Of a stretch of 64,000 nt of DNA, positions 46,280 through 58,405 are shown piece by piece. This stretch comes from Scleroderma bovista (lineage: Eukaryota > Basidiomycota > Agaricomycetes > Boletales > Sclerodermataceae), in the NCBI GenBank assembly GCA_037178675.1, contig JAYMGJ010000596.1, forward strand, positions 1 through 64,000. The letters run 5' to 3'. A program made the translations under genes and the position numbers. Within the stretch, counting starts at the first letter, position 1, and the number at the start of each line of letters is the position of its first letter. The notes below the pieces were generated by a model that worked only from the letters and a program-made list of their open reading frames with translations, did not search any database and was not told the DNA's origin.

Positions 46280-48305
46280 ATGAAGGTCAAAGTGACATAC
46301 GCGAACAAGCGCAGACGCGCCCATGTCGACGACGCACACCAGTCGCCGCCGTTACAGACATTGGATCCAGAAAAGGATGGCGTCACCCGGTCTGAAATGG
46401 AACGGAGAATGCTTAAGCGGTCTCGCCATGTCGCGTTTGTCGAGCAAAATGAGGATAACGTCGAAAGACCAGTCATCGAAGAGAGACTGGAAAAAAGAAT
46501 GAAACGTTCTTACGAGCGTGTCGCTGTTGCTCAAGTAGAGTGGGGAATGCTTCCCAGAGGTTCTGAGTTTCAGGCGGACACCCATGAATCTGTAGTTCAG
46601 CAGCCACTTCCCCACGAGCCGCTTTCCCTCGTCCAACCTTCTAGCATGCTGTCTCGCACGAGCTCGAGTGCACTCAAAGAAAACGCTCTCGTGTCCCCAT
46701 TTTCCAGCCGTCCAGGAGCTCTTGTTCGTGCCTCAAAGAAAAGATCGCCAAAGCGCAGGTTAAGTAAGGAATCGCGCATTCCCTTGCAAGTAAAATCACG
46801 CACTCTCTCAACTATCTTCGAGAAAAAAGGCGACCGACGCCTGTCCCGAAAGGACACCATCTCATCGCTCCGTGGCGCTAGATCTCCTATGGCTGCAATG
46901 CATCAGCGCCGTTCATCGAGCCCTTCTACATCGTGTATGCGTTCTCCGGTCATTAAAACATGCTTCTTGTCCTCGCCAATGGCCCCCTCACACGCATACA
47001 AAGATGTACCTGACACCCCTTCATTCTTCAATGGAAACCCGCAATTCCACTCAACCCCTCTCTTCTCTCGCGTAAACGACAACGCCCTTAGCCACCCATT
47101 TGATGCCGATAATCTCCCTAGTTTCAGCGGAGAGCCAATGGATGTATGCGATAACGGCGCCCACATGCCCAGAGCTGAGGTACCCCGCCATCGTCAAACT
47201 ATCAACAACGGCATTCCTCCTTCAGGAGAGTTCATAGTTGGGCCATCTTCTGTCGTAAAAGTCCTTGCTGTGACTGCAAAAATGTTTGACACCAATGAAA
47301 GTTTCCAAACCAATCTTTCTCCAGGGTCAAGGGCGGTCCAAGGGTCCCTTACCAGGGACGCCGGAAACCGAGCTTACATAGGGGAGTACATGATTCCGTT
47401 GCATAGTTCACCATCAATTTCGAGGGGTGCCACATCTACTACGAAGATAGCGGCGCTAGCCCCTAGTCCCGCCGCGCAGGATGGACCCTCATCTGATCTT
47501 CGTGCCTACTCATCTGCGGGTGACAACGGCCCGCTGACACCTCCCACATCACCTACAAAAAGTGCCGCTGGCCCACCGCTGGATTTGGTGCAGGTAATGT
47601 CAAAGCTTGAGCTTGGTGGTACGTACGAGAAATGAATTTCGCCTCCGTTGATACACGTCAGATGACTTGTAATTACATTGACTCTTTGTCTGTGACTCCA
47701 CTTCCTTTTCCAGAATTTACTGATCAGGTGGTTCGGTGTTTGCATCCTGCTTACATCCGTTGTACACAGATGGGCGCGCTGGCGCTCGGTCCGACGAGGA
47801 GACCCACCGGTCCACACGGTCCACCTTCCAAACACGCTCTCATTCCCTCAATGAACCTGTCTCGGAGACAACTTGTACCTCCAAAACAACAGTTGCCCCC
47901 AAACGCACACGCGCAAGCACCATCCGTGCGTCTGACTTCAACCGCCCACAGCCAAAGTCAATTGTGGGTCCTGTCGCAGGCTCAGCGGCACGTGTGTCGT
48001 CGACTGCACTCAGTATAGCTGGCCCAAGTGGATCTGGTGTAGGTGCGCGTCATACCCGCAAGGACACGGACAGCGGCCCAAGCTCTGCTAAGGTGCGTGC
48101 TGCTGTGGTGATCTCCGAATCGGACTCGGAAGACGAGTTGTTGCTGAGGGAACCATGGCTTGAGGACCTGGAATATCTCGGTTTGTCGGTGCCAAAGAAA
48201 TGGAAGGAGGGGGAGGCCGACCTGCTGAATTTGGTTGCTGGAAAGGTATGGCGCGATGAGGAGGAACCAGCTTCGTCTCGCCGTTATTGGACGAGGAGGC
48301 GTTAA
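46280..48305 (+). CDS. Disordered, Ser/Pro-rich protein with KEN box; possible APC/C substrate
   Basis: Exons 46280-47618 and 47728-48305 give 638 residues. The acceptor tgatcag at 47727 is the only one that keeps the C-terminal frame. The protein is basic and low-complexity with many Ser-Pro/Thr-Pro sites (TPPTSPTK, RSPKRR). It contains a perfect KEN box (ALKENAL, 133-135) followed by an RxxL motif (RIPL, 166-169), the degrons read by the anaphase-promoting complex. The C-terminus is different: acidic, then EPWLEDLEYLGLSVPKKW, a likely conserved partner-binding segment. A securin-like or other cell-cycle inhibitor is possible, but this is inference and I recognise no family. Confidence 0.65.
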
Positions 48306-48767
48306 GCATGAGCTGCACATACCAACCTTTCAAGTGAGTATCATCTTCGCCTTCATTCGTTGTTCAGTGTAACACTCTAGATGTTTTGACCGCGCACCGT
48401 TGACTCCTTGGAGGACAGACGAATGACTGTTTATTTTTTTATGAAACAAGCCCATTGAACTCATAGCCGTAGACTCCTTTCAGCATGCCGCATCGACCAT
48501 GTTGTCGTCCTCACTTGTAAGTATGATGGAAATGGACCATTCCTGTTCTCCTGTATCATCCCACTGTCGTTTCCTGCACCGCAGGCCTGTATCGGGCTAA
48601 TTGACAAACCATATCGCCGGTTACAGTGTTGTACAAAAGTATATGATCAGAATACATGGAACTGGTATGCGCCAAACTAGATCAGCACAGTACTAATCAG
48701 GAAAACATCCCATCGAACGCATCGAGCGCAATAAACTAATCGCTGCTAAGCTTATCGATATGCTCAG
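48306..48767. other. No gene confirmed
   Basis: Plus-strand fragments with splice-like signals (start near 48485, reading CIGLIDKPYRRLQ, and HPIERIERNKLIAAK near 48710) hint at a small gene, but no phase-consistent model could be built and the 3' part would be antisense to the Smr gene. Confidence 0.35.
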
Positions 48768-50931
48768 TCAGCATCCAGAGTTCTGTCCTCGCACGACTAG
48801 CCCGCCATCCCAAACGCTCACGTTCCAACCGTCCCGCACGAGTGCGTTTCGGATGGCGGGCTTGAGAACCCCCACGCCATTCGCAGAGTGCGTACCACGG
48901 CCAGTGATGATCCTGAGTGGTCTGGCTGAAGACGAGAACACGGAAGTGTGAAGTGGTCTAACATCGAAAAAGGCCGACAACTTACAGGGAGAACAGCCTT
49001 CATTGTCCAGGACTTCACGGACGATCACGACAGCTTCAGAAACACATGTACCGTGCAAGTCGAGCGTGTTTGGGTCGGAGCTTCGACGCCTGGATCATGT
49101 GTCAGTCCACAGTAAGCACGGAACCGACGGCGTGACAGGACCGTTTAGCCTCTACCATCCTCCGCGCGTCATCGAGCCCCTCGCGTCTCGTAACTTGATG
49201 CATCTCACGCGCCTAAACACAACAACAGACCACACATTAGCACGCAAACGGAACACCAGCGCCTTCCACTGGGAAGACTCACTCTCTCCGCGAGATACTG
49301 CGCGACTTCACCACCCCTCGACTTGGCGTTCCCCGCACGCCATGCCTTTGACGCCTCACGCAAGAGCTCAGCCCGCTTCTTCCAACTCTCGGTCATGTGT
49401 CTCCTCATATGCCGTCGTGTGGCTGTGAGCTCGCCGACGTCACCCTTACCGCCTTTGCCGAGTCCATTGCCGGCCCCGCGTACCTTGGCGTTCCCAGTGC
49501 CGCGGGGTCCATTGTATGCAGGGATGCTCAGCGAGAGTGGGTGTGGCCCGTTGTCTGGAGGGGGCTTGCGGGGCGCGACGATCTGCCATCCGAGGGCACC
49601 AGCGTTCTGTGATGCCGTCAGGGAGGTTGGTTTACGTTTTGTTGGGGACTGGGGAGACGGCGGGCTGTCTCGAGGCGATAGCAAACCCGCTCCGTTCGTC
49701 ATACGAACTGGGGATTTGGCGGTTGGAGAAGTCGGGGAAGAAAGTAATGAAGACGTGGAAGTCGGGGACTGCGGAAGGTGGTATGCTCCCATTGCCAAAC
49801 TACCTTGTTGGAGATCGAGCTCAAGTTCGAGAAGGAACTGTACGATATCGATGGCGCGGTCCCCGCACTCCTGTGTTGCTGTGAATGCAAGTTGAGCATC
49901 AGAGAAAACGGTGGAACGCCGTTCGGGGTTTAGAGTAGCATAAGCTGGGGAATCACGGATGACGTCGAGTAGCGTGAAAAGAGCAGACTCGGAAGTAAGG
50001 GGGGATTTGGGACTTCGTGGACTTTTGTTTTTTTCCACAATGTCGGAGAGAGCTGCACGGACAGCCTGGGCAGGCGACGAGTAACTTGGAGAGTGGAAGT
50101 AGGGCTGGAAAAAGTTAGGTTGGTGAGGGGGAAGTAGAGTCGCTAGGTGTTCAGACAGCGAGGAGATCTGCGACCACATATCTGGTTGAGATTTTGAAAA
50201 TGGTTCAGCGGTTTGTATTGGTATGTGGTGTCTTTGGCGTATGTCGACAACAGTGATAGTTTTTCCTCGTGTATTCTTCTTTTTCGGAGACTTCTTGCTT
50301 GGTGAAGGTAATTGGGCCTTTTTCTTGGTCCCTACGAGGTGCCAAATTCCTTCATCCTCAGGGTCATGAGCCTGGTCGTCATCTAAGCCGTCCAAGCCAC
50401 GCTCTTCCAATTCGCGCAAATATTCGTTGGTCAGTAAATTCTCCACCACAGATTCCATGTCAACATCAAATCCATCCCCAGAGTCTGCATCGCTCAGGGC
50501 GCGCCTAAGTTTGGAAGGAGAAATATGGGGTAAAGCTGCTTGCAAAAACCCTAGGGGAGAGGTGAACGACTGGTTGGAGAGAACAGAAGAGTCGGATGTC
50601 GAACTCTCTGTTGTTTCTGGGTAATAGTCTGTGAAACTGCACCAATCGTCGGTGGTGTGGTACTGGGAGGAGATGTGAGCAGAATTAAGCTCATCGCAGA
50701 GCTCTCTTTCGTACTGTTCGGTGGCATCCTTTGCTAGCTCTTGCAGGGTAGCTCGGAGAGTTGCCACCTGGTCTGAAGGGGGTACATATGGACTGCCTTC
50801 CACCTCGGCGACGAGCGCCGCTAAGAGGGAGGTGTCCAATGGCGGACAGAATTCCGCCTGACCCGCCAGTGAGTATATCGACAGTACAGGAATCGCCCTC
50901 GCACCTTCAAATCGTCGAATAGCGAGTTCAT
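48768..50931 (-). CDS. DUF1771-Smr domain protein (Cue2-like)
   Basis: Five exons, 50931-50905, 50857-49283, 49212-49142, 49089-48986 and 48925-48768, give 644 residues. The N-terminus MNSLFDDLK then AEFCPPLDTSLLAAL resembles fungal Smr proteins. A CUE-like helical region follows (LPHISPSKLRRALSDA, ESVVENLLTNEYLREL). The DUF1771 region (RRHMTESWKKRAELLREASK) leads into the Smr domain with NTLDLHGT and ITGRGTHSANGVGVLKPAIR. Smr domains nick RNA or DNA; the yeast relative Cue2 cleaves mRNA at stalled ribosomes. The LDLHG and GRGxHS motifs are intact. A role in no-go decay is inferred from the family. Confidence 0.88.
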
Positions 50932-51165
50932 TGTCTGTAGCAGAGGCTGGTATTCAAAGTCCCTCGAGCGTGTACACTGTATATGCCTCGCCGCCAAGTC
51001 GAGGTCCATCAGCGTGTACGATCATGTGATGTGGCGGTGCACTGACCTCACTGCCCTTCTACTACCTTGTCCTTCGCTTGTGTGTATTGTCTTCCTAGCA
51101 ATCGAAGCCGTCGACCGTGTCAAAGTAGTCTCGCTTACGAATATTCAAATAGTGGGCCGACAGCC

Positions 51166-51713
51166 ATGCTTTTCTATCTCTCCCTCCTCACAGCCCTTGC
51201 ATTACTGGTAATGCGTAAGTCAGTCACTGCGGATATCTTCAGGTCACTCATATCTGCGATCCAGTCGGGTACCGCTATCATGCCATCATACTTCCCCACG
51301 TCTCCGCCAAGGTCAGGTCCATCTTCCCCGGCCTGAACCACTACACCCCCTTGTCGACCTTCTCGAGTCAAGCAGACGCAGGTCTGTCTTCGACCCTGTT
51401 CGACATTGAGGCAAACGTAAGGGATGGTGATTCACGAGCCGGCCTCGACGAACGCGGTACCCAGGAGGTGTTGGAAATCATGCGGAGAGAGCGGGTCGAG
51501 TGCGTTATCATTCTGCAGATGAGGGCTGCGGCTGATGTACTCATGGGCGTCTACAGCTTCGACCAGGCCAGGTTGATTCGTCATAATCAGATCCTTGCTC
51601 GGAATGGTATCGATCCTTCTGGTGTGTCTCTTTCGAGATTTCGATTCGGGTTATCTGACCCCTTTCGGTCCTTAGGTATGCCGATGGACTCCAAGGCTGT
51701 TACGAGGTTATAG
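51166..51713 (+). CDS. Small conserved membrane-anchored protein, function unknown
   Basis: Four exons, 51166-51214, 51265-51499, 51557-51621 and 51676-51713, give 128 residues. A hydrophobic N-terminal anchor (FYLSLLTALALLVM) is followed by GYRYHAIILPHVSAKVR, then DAGLSSTLFDIEANVRDGDS, VDFDQARLIRHNQILARNGI and a C-terminal MDSKAVTRL. The last three stretches look strongly conserved, and I have the impression of similar short proteins in other basidiomycetes. All splice phases fit. No domain or function is recognised. Confidence 0.75.
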
Positions 51714-51943
51714 TCGTTGTCTCGTGTCACCCTTTCATTTTACCCTCGCATATTTAGTCATCCACGTTCATTCGCCTTCTCAACCTAGTTTTTTTCATCA
51801 CCTATTGTTACACAATACTGTGGACTCTGTTCCTTTATACATGCATTGATATCTATACACTTGTTGTGTACTGCCTTAACAGGGGAATGATTGCCTTTTG
51901 CGTAAATTTTCAAAGTCGTGCAAACAACCTTGTCAACGACAGC

Positions 51944-53498
51944 ATGGAGCCATCCAAATGGCGTTTTTCTGAGGACGAGGATGAGACATACTTTGAGGTT
52001 TGTAGCATCTCATCCAGTAACTTGGGTTCAAACTAATCTATGCCAGCGCAAGCAACCCCGCGCGAAGCGTCGCAAGGGCAATACCGGAAAACCAGTTGCA
52101 GCTAGCCACCGCATCACTCGTGCAACAGCCTCTTTATCTGATTTACTGGATGCCTTTCAGTTTGGAATACAGCTAGGACCGTCATATGATGACACAGATC
52201 AAAAGGGCAGCCGTTTCTTTGAGTCTGTGATCGAGGACCTCCTTCCTGAGTTTACACAGTCCCGCTATAATACCTGGGTTCAAACGTGCGGTACAGGAGA
52301 ATCTGTATGTATAACATTTTTACGCTTCCGATAACGAATTCCTGAGCGTATGTAGGGTGAAGTTATTCGTCCGTTATCACGCTACGAAACGACTGCGATG
52401 GTGGGCTATGTAATGGAGAGGAACAAGGAAACACCTTCTGTCGCCAACGATATCATACTGCGAAAGCTAGAGCTTCTACGGGTACGTACAATTTGTTGGC
52501 TGTGAACAAAGGCTTATCAAACGCAGCAACGTCGCAAAGCGAACCTTCGAGAGCCTTTCCAGTCCCCCCAAAAAAATGACACACTAACGCCACTGCAAGC
52601 CCTACCATTGGCTGTTCTACCGGAATCACTAAACTATTTGAGAAGTATCCCGACCACACCTTATGAGAATTCCTTTGCCTCGCGTTTGTACGGATCGAAA
52701 CCATCGAAGACTCCCGGACTGGTCGCAGTCGATTGGGAAACGCGCACGCCTTGGATGAACCTCATGGACGATATTCACGAACACCATTGTATTGCATAGT
52801 GAGGAACTTTGTATGCGCCGTGTCTTCTATTGATGATACAACCTTTAGTCCTGAAAGAGACCAGTCTGAGCGACTGCGAATGGCTATCACCTACGTTTCC
52901 CTTCAGCCTTGCCATCTCAAACAGGTGCATGACCTGCTCACCAGGGTATTCTGGGATGGCATCGATGGTAGCTGTTTTCTCTTGGTGCTACGACCAGCAT
53001 GGCCACTCACTGATATGCCTTTTCGGTAGTAAGTGATTCATTGCAATACTCACCAGAGCGTTGCACTGTCGTAGCCATGTATGGGCATTTGGTGGTGGGC
53101 GTAGCGCTTCTGAGCTCACCTCAAGAAACCTACATAACGTATCTTGCCGTCAGAGCAGGCTGGGACAACTCCCAAATAGCAACGTGCGCTCTTTTCTTTG
53201 ATTGACCGATCGACGCATGACTGACTATCAAATCGTGCTCTCCAGAACGATTCTCTATCATTTAATCTCACTTAATCCACATAGGGACATCACTTTGCAT
53301 GTCTCTGCCAATAATCCGGCGATGGTGCGTTATCGACATCAAATGCGAGGATAAATGCATTTACCATGGATCCGTCAGCTACTGTACAACCGCTTCGGAT
53401 TCAAAGCTGAGGGGTTTATTGTAGGGTTCTATGAAGACTATCTCCACTCACAGTCGCGTGCTTCGATGAACGCGTTTCGGCTGCGCCTCCGACGATGA
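51944..53498 (+). CDS. KAT14/CSRP2BP-like GNAT acetyltransferase
   Basis: Eight exons, 51944-51997, 52047-52304, 52356-52481, 52527-52798, 52849-52967, 53030-53183, 53246-53324 and 53379-53498, give 393 residues. The N-terminal half has KPVAASHRITRATASLSDLL and RSIPTTPYENSFASRLYG. The C-terminal half is a GNAT fold: LQPCHLKQVHDLL, VVAMYGHLVVGVALLSS, YLAVRAGWDNSQIAT (acetyl-CoA binding) and DITLHVSANNPAMLLYNRFGF, ending AFRLRLRR. The ending and HVSA.NPAMLLY match animal KAT14 (ATAC complex). Substrate in fungi is unknown; a histone or other nuclear protein is inferred. A broken copy lies at 56.6 kb. Confidence 0.9.
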
Positions 53499-54060
53499 AC
53501 ACTCACACTTTTCGGCATACCGTCAAGGGTGGATGGAGCCAGTCCCAGTGACAATATGCTCTTCTGGCACTCAGCACAATTCACTACACCCTTTCGACTC
53601 ACTACTCCCGTGTAACTCGGGAATGTTTTGTGAATTTCGAGCGACTTCGCCCATGCGTGAATATAAAATACATTTGGATGACAATGTATCAATCATTCAT
53701 AGCACATGAGAATTTGATGTTGGCAGCAGTTAACTCCAAAGTTAGGCGCAGATATTAAGTCAGAGAAGATGAATTAGATGGTCTGCAAGTAAATTGGTAA
53801 AGGCCTTTGTTATCTTCCAGATTGGCACCAATCACTCTTATGGACAACCTGGATAGTAAGCACTCCACTGTATTGAAAGTCTTGTATTTATAACACTGAA
53901 TCAATTCCAGACTTCGTCATGATACTATACAACCGACTTTTTTTTCTCTTTTTCTTGGTACATATATGAACACAGCACCACCGAGTCTCCCGAAACCAAA
54001 GACCTTCAATGTATCTTACACCCATGGGAATACTTTCATGACAGGTAAACATTCGTCCTC
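53499..54060. other. Intergenic; sequence shared with 57.7-58.4 and 61.8-62.0 kb
   Basis: No gene. Text such as actactcccgtgtaactcggg and caatgtatcaatcat recurs near 61.8 kb, and the part next to the lectin gene recurs near 58.1 kb. The duplication thus included the spacer. Confidence 0.6.
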
Positions 54061-54553
54061 TCAAGGGCATGTCAATTGGCCGTTATTGTTTGTCAAACAA
54101 GAATCTGTTCAAGATGATGCATTTATCTTGGCCACCTCACTCATTCCATTGTGGAACTTACTCAGGTCAATAGATGTAGATCGCCCATTTTGATCTTTAT
54201 CTTTGCAGGTGCAACCCAGGGTGGTTCCAGAGAGGGAGCAGCCACTGCAAGTCGATGAATAATCTCCGCTGTTTTAATAACGGGTCACCATCACCGAATT
54301 GACATGTAAAATGATGGCTTACTCACCTTTCTTCACAGTACAATATCCCGTTCAGATTTTCAAGACATTGGTCTAGGTCGATGGACGTCTGAACGTATGT
54401 CACGCCATCTGATTTTTGACAACTCGAAGAGAGCGTGCTGCCACTCAAGGAGATACCCTTGCAGGTATAAGCAAAGGCATCCAATTCATCAGCAACAGAA
54501 CAGATTGAAAGCGCTGCCAGGATGAGAGAGACTGAAATGCGGAAGAGATGCAT
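54061..54553 (-). CDS. Secreted CVNH-domain lectin, copy 1
   Basis: Exons 54553-54327, 54244-54162 and 54104-54061 give 117 residues. The first 20 residues (MHLFRISVSLILAALSICSV) are a signal peptide. The mature protein has the internal repeat of a cyanovirin-N homology domain: FAYTCKGISLSGSTLSSSC...SIDLDQCLENLNGILYC, then CSLSGTTLGCTC...TSIDLNSCLTNNNGQLTCP. CVNH lectins bind high-mannose glycans. In fungi they are thought to act in recognition or defence; no role is proven here. A TATA box lies about 37 bp upstream of the start codon. Copy 2 at 58.4 kb is very similar. Confidence 0.9.
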
Positions 54554-54589
54554 GTTTTCCTGCCAGACCAACTGATTCAACCATCCACC

Positions 54590-54597
54590 TTTTATAC
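54590..54597 (-). promoter_or_regulatory. TATA box of CVNH copy 1
   Basis: GGTATAAAAGG on the minus strand, about 37-44 bp upstream of the lectin ATG; the same element precedes copy 2 (about 58932-58939). The transcription start would then be very near the ATG, so the real mRNA start may use a different element. Confidence 0.5.
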
Positions 54598-56608
54598 CCT
54601 GCATATCCGCATAGCTGACTTTTTGGGTTACATTTCCATACTGCATCTCCGCGTAAACAGTCTATGGGAAGTGAGTTCGCCGTGAACATTCTCGGTACTA
54701 GCTCACGAACATTGTTGAACGTAACGCCATGATGTGGGTGATCAGTAAGGTAAGCACGGGATGCTCGGAGTATATTGAGTGAACATCTCTGCGCTAACCA
54801 CAAGAAGTGATCCTGGAAACAAATTAGTATTGTAAAAATATTCAGCAACACGATGATGACCACACTTTTAACGCAAGCACTTATGAATGTTTCCCACATC
54901 CCATTCGCAACATTTGGGAGCCTTGGTTTTGGTCATACTGGGGAGATAGATGTGAGCACGCAAACTACACCTAAGCCAATGGAGAAAGCATATATCTTAA
55001 TCGGGTTCCAAGGGTATACGTGGTCTATACGTACGTTTGAGTGGGTTTGGATTGAAAAAAACTTTTACCAATATGATGATGGGCGCCCCTATTGGAGATA
55101 TTTCTCAGAGTGGTCAACCTTGCATGCACCAACCGAGCCCAACGGTGGCCACATGACATGATTTCTCTAGAACCAAAGGACGTACAGATATGGGGTATTC
55201 GCCGGTCCGGATCCAGGTTGAAATTGTGGTACACACGGTCCCCATCCGGCGTACCTGTATGGAACAGAAGTGAGTAATCGTGGAAATGTTTACAGTAGTA
55301 AGTGGTGCTACGCTCTCACCACTACATCCTTTGTTGTTTGCACTCGCTCCCTCACATAACCGGTCCGAACGGTGACAGTAAAGCGACTCATTTATGAAAA
55401 TACCTGACACACACCAAGCCTAAATGGCACCTGTGACGGCGATGACAAGAATCGATGCCTGGTGTTCAGCGCTCAGTCACTGTCACCGAACAATACGAAT
55501 TCACCAGTACATGGGTTACGACAACCATAAAAACTCCATGCACAGCGGTGATTACTGCACCACATGACGACAATGATGTGACGCACCAAATACTGCCGAT
55601 CTGGCACATTGCACGGGCGAAGGAAATATGATTCAGCGATTTCCGGTTTATCTGTGTGTCCTACCATGTCCTGCAGACAACGCTTGGGTTACATCGTGTA
55701 ATCGTCGTGGGTCGAGCATGCATACTCCCTTTTGCGACTTGGATTTTCCTCTATTCAAATCTGTGTATATGATAGTTTCGTAAGTATTGTATCTGACCTA
55801 CTCTTGATTATTGCGAATGGCGTATCGTAGACAAAATGCCTACCATCTGCGGGGGCCAGTGAAGATTGACGATGGCAAGGTTTGTGTCCCCCCAGAGGAG
55901 AGCCGAGGTGGCATTTCCATACATAGTCAGTATGTATGCATTTGAAATCTAGCCAAAGAATGCTGTCTGATCATGTGTTCAGCGATTGCTAAAATGAGCG
56001 ATGAGCGGTGCGAATGCTGTACTACTATGTACCGACTTGACAGAAAGAAGCTACTAAAGTTCAGAGCCTAGTACCTGCGCCTTAGTCAAGGACTAAATTT
56101 GGTTAGCTACATAGAGCCTCTAACAACATTGTAGCTCTGTTGAACCATGTACAGGGACAAACAAGAATGGGAATGAGACTACTAGATTGGCTGACTATGC
56201 TACAAGAACTCAAATACAATCATAGGTAAATACCTTGTCAGCCCGCAGAGATGAGGAGACGGAGACAATTAAGAACGGAAATTTCAGAAGGAGAGACAGA
56301 TTGGCGCGGATGACAGTAGGTCGGATGCGAGTGGTTCTAGCTTATGTAACTCACGATCAGAAAATGTTGCCTTTTTAGGCACAAACATGAATCTGACCAT
56401 GTACTAGTGCGAGTCTCGAGGTAACTTCACCTCGGTTCAGAGTTTGACTAGTACTTTAGGTAATTGCAGTTCAATGATCTAAACTCTTTTCGAACTGACC
56501 AAATGTGGACTTAAAAAATGTATTGTTTTAACAGTCAATTGATGTAAGATTTGACAAAGGTGTGATTTCCTTTTGGGTAAATTTTCAAAGTCGTGCAAAC
56601 AACCCAGC
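54598..56608. other. No gene recognised
   Basis: Short frames only. 54850-55260 resembles 59180-59580 (ggtttggattgaaaaa, gagatatttctcagag), so the duplicated block reaches here. 55970-56120 resembles 59590-59750 (aagaagctactaaagttcagagcc), and gtcaaggactaaatttggyt-type text recurs near 62.1 kb. Confidence 0.5.
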
Positions 56609-57700
56609 ATGGAGCCATCCAAATGAAGACGAGGATGAGACATACTCTGAGGTTTGTAACACTTCATCCAGTACCTTAGGCTCAAACTAACCTATGCCAG
56701 CGCAAGAAACCCCGCGCGAAGCGTCGCAAGGGAAATATGTACCGGAAAACCAGTTGCAGCTAGCCACCGCATCACTCGTGCAACAGCCTCTTTATCTGAT
56801 TTACTGGATGCCTTTCAGTTTGGAATACAGCTAGGACCGTCATATGATGACACAGATCAAAAGGACAGCCGTTTCTTTGAGTCTGTGATCGAGGACCTCC
56901 TTCCTGAGTTTACACAGTCCCGCTATAATACCTGGGTTCAAACGTGCGATACAGGAGAACTTGTATGTATAACTATGGTGAAGTTATTCGTCCGTTATCA
57001 CGCTACGAAACGACTGCGATGTTGGGCTATGTAATGGAGAGGAGCAAGGCGACACCTTCTGTCGCCAACAATATCATACTGCGAAAGCCAGAGCTTCTAC
57101 GCGTACATACCATTTGTTGGCTGTGAACAAAGGCTTATCAAACGCAGCAACGTCGCAAAGCGAACCTTCGAGAGCCTTTCCAGTCCCCAAAAAACAATGA
57201 CACACTAACGCCACTGCAAGCCCTACCGTTGGCTGTTCTACCGGGGAATCACTAAACTATTTGAGAAATATCCCGACCACACCTTATGAGAATTCCTTTG
57301 CCTCGCGTTTGTACGGATCGAAACCATCGAAGACTCCCGGACTGGTCGCAGTCGATTGGGAAACGCGCACGCCTTGGATGAACCTCATGGACGATATTCA
57401 CGAACACCATTGTATTGCATAATGAGGAACTTTGTGTGTGCCATGTCCTCTATTGATGATATAACCTTTAGTCCCGAAAGAGACCGATCTGAGCGACTGC
57501 GAATGGCTATCACTTACGTTTCCCTTCAGCCTTGCCATCTCAAACAGGTGCATGACCTGCTCACCAGCGGTATTCTGGGATGGCATCGATGGTAGCTGTT
57601 TTCTCTTGGTGCTACGACCAGCATGGCCACTCACTGATATGCCTTTTCGGTAGTAAGTGATTCAGTGCAACACTCCCCAGAGCGTTGCACTGCCGTTGCC
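56609..57700 (+). pseudogene. KAT14-like acetyltransferase, truncated second copy
   Basis: This is a near-identical copy of 51944-53070 with disabling changes. A 12-bp loss in exon 1 places TGA at codon 6. A small insertion (atgt) lies in exon 2. The donor of intron 4 is changed from GT to AT (GCATA|ATGAGG). Intron 3 has lost most of its bases. The copy ends inside exon 6, just after the stretch corresponding to ERCTVVA, so the acetyl-CoA-binding half is missing. It cannot encode an acetyltransferase. Confidence 0.88.
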
Positions 57701-58056
57701 CAATATCCTGTGACATTCCGTCTCTTTCTTCACCGTCTCCGACCGCCACAGTCAAAACTATACCTTACTTACTAGATGAGCCTCAAGGCATTTTTGTACC
57801 TTTCCTTGCATGTTGTTCCTTGTCTTTTAACTCACCCTCTATTCTTTGTGAACATCTAGTATATAAGATCTCTTGTACAGACTTGAAAAACAGAATAGAA
57901 TTCCCTCTCAGTTTTGTTCTTGAATTTCTTCGTCCGATCGCGCTCGACTCGACTCGAGATTTTCACCACTTCGCTTACTTCATTGACTTCCGACTTGGTA
58001 GTACATTTCCCCTGAATAGAACTCGCTGACTGTTGACAGAATGACGTCAACATTAC
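57701..58056. other. Unique insert, possibly a solo LTR
   Basis: This stretch interrupts the duplicated block between the broken acetyltransferase and the lectin flank and is absent from the other copy. It starts near TGTGACATTCCG and has a TATA-like agtatataag followed by a pyrimidine-rich stretch, in the style of a solo LTR. No clean target-site duplication was found, so identity is uncertain. Confidence 0.3.
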
Positions 58057-58405
58057 ACAACAATATTTTGATGCCAGCAGAAGTTAATTCCAAAGATAAA
58101 TGCAGAATATTGAGTCAGAGATGGTGAGTTAGATGGTCTGTAAGTTTGCTGATGTAAATTGGTAAAGGCTTTTGTTATCTTCCAGATAGGGGGCACTCCA
58201 CTGCATTGAAAGTTGTTCAACAGAGTAAGTTTCGTATTTATAACACTGAATCAATTCCACAGACTTCATCAATACTATACAACTGGCTTTTTCTTTTTCT
58301 TTCAGTATACTATGAACACAGCACCACCGAGTCTCTCGAAACCAAAGACCTTGTACCTTATGCCCATCATGGAAACACTTCCATGATCAATGCACACTTG
58401 TCTTC

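Noticed and set aside
48485..48951. Possible small plus-strand gene (HPIERIERNKLIAAK and upstream pieces)
   Set aside because: No combination of splice sites gives a continuous frame, and its 3' half is antisense to the conserved Smr domain.
52733..53029. Apparent frameshift in the acetyltransferase gene at GCATAGTGAGG
   Set aside because: Explained by a normal intron (52799-52848) that restores the frame with a TAT codon.
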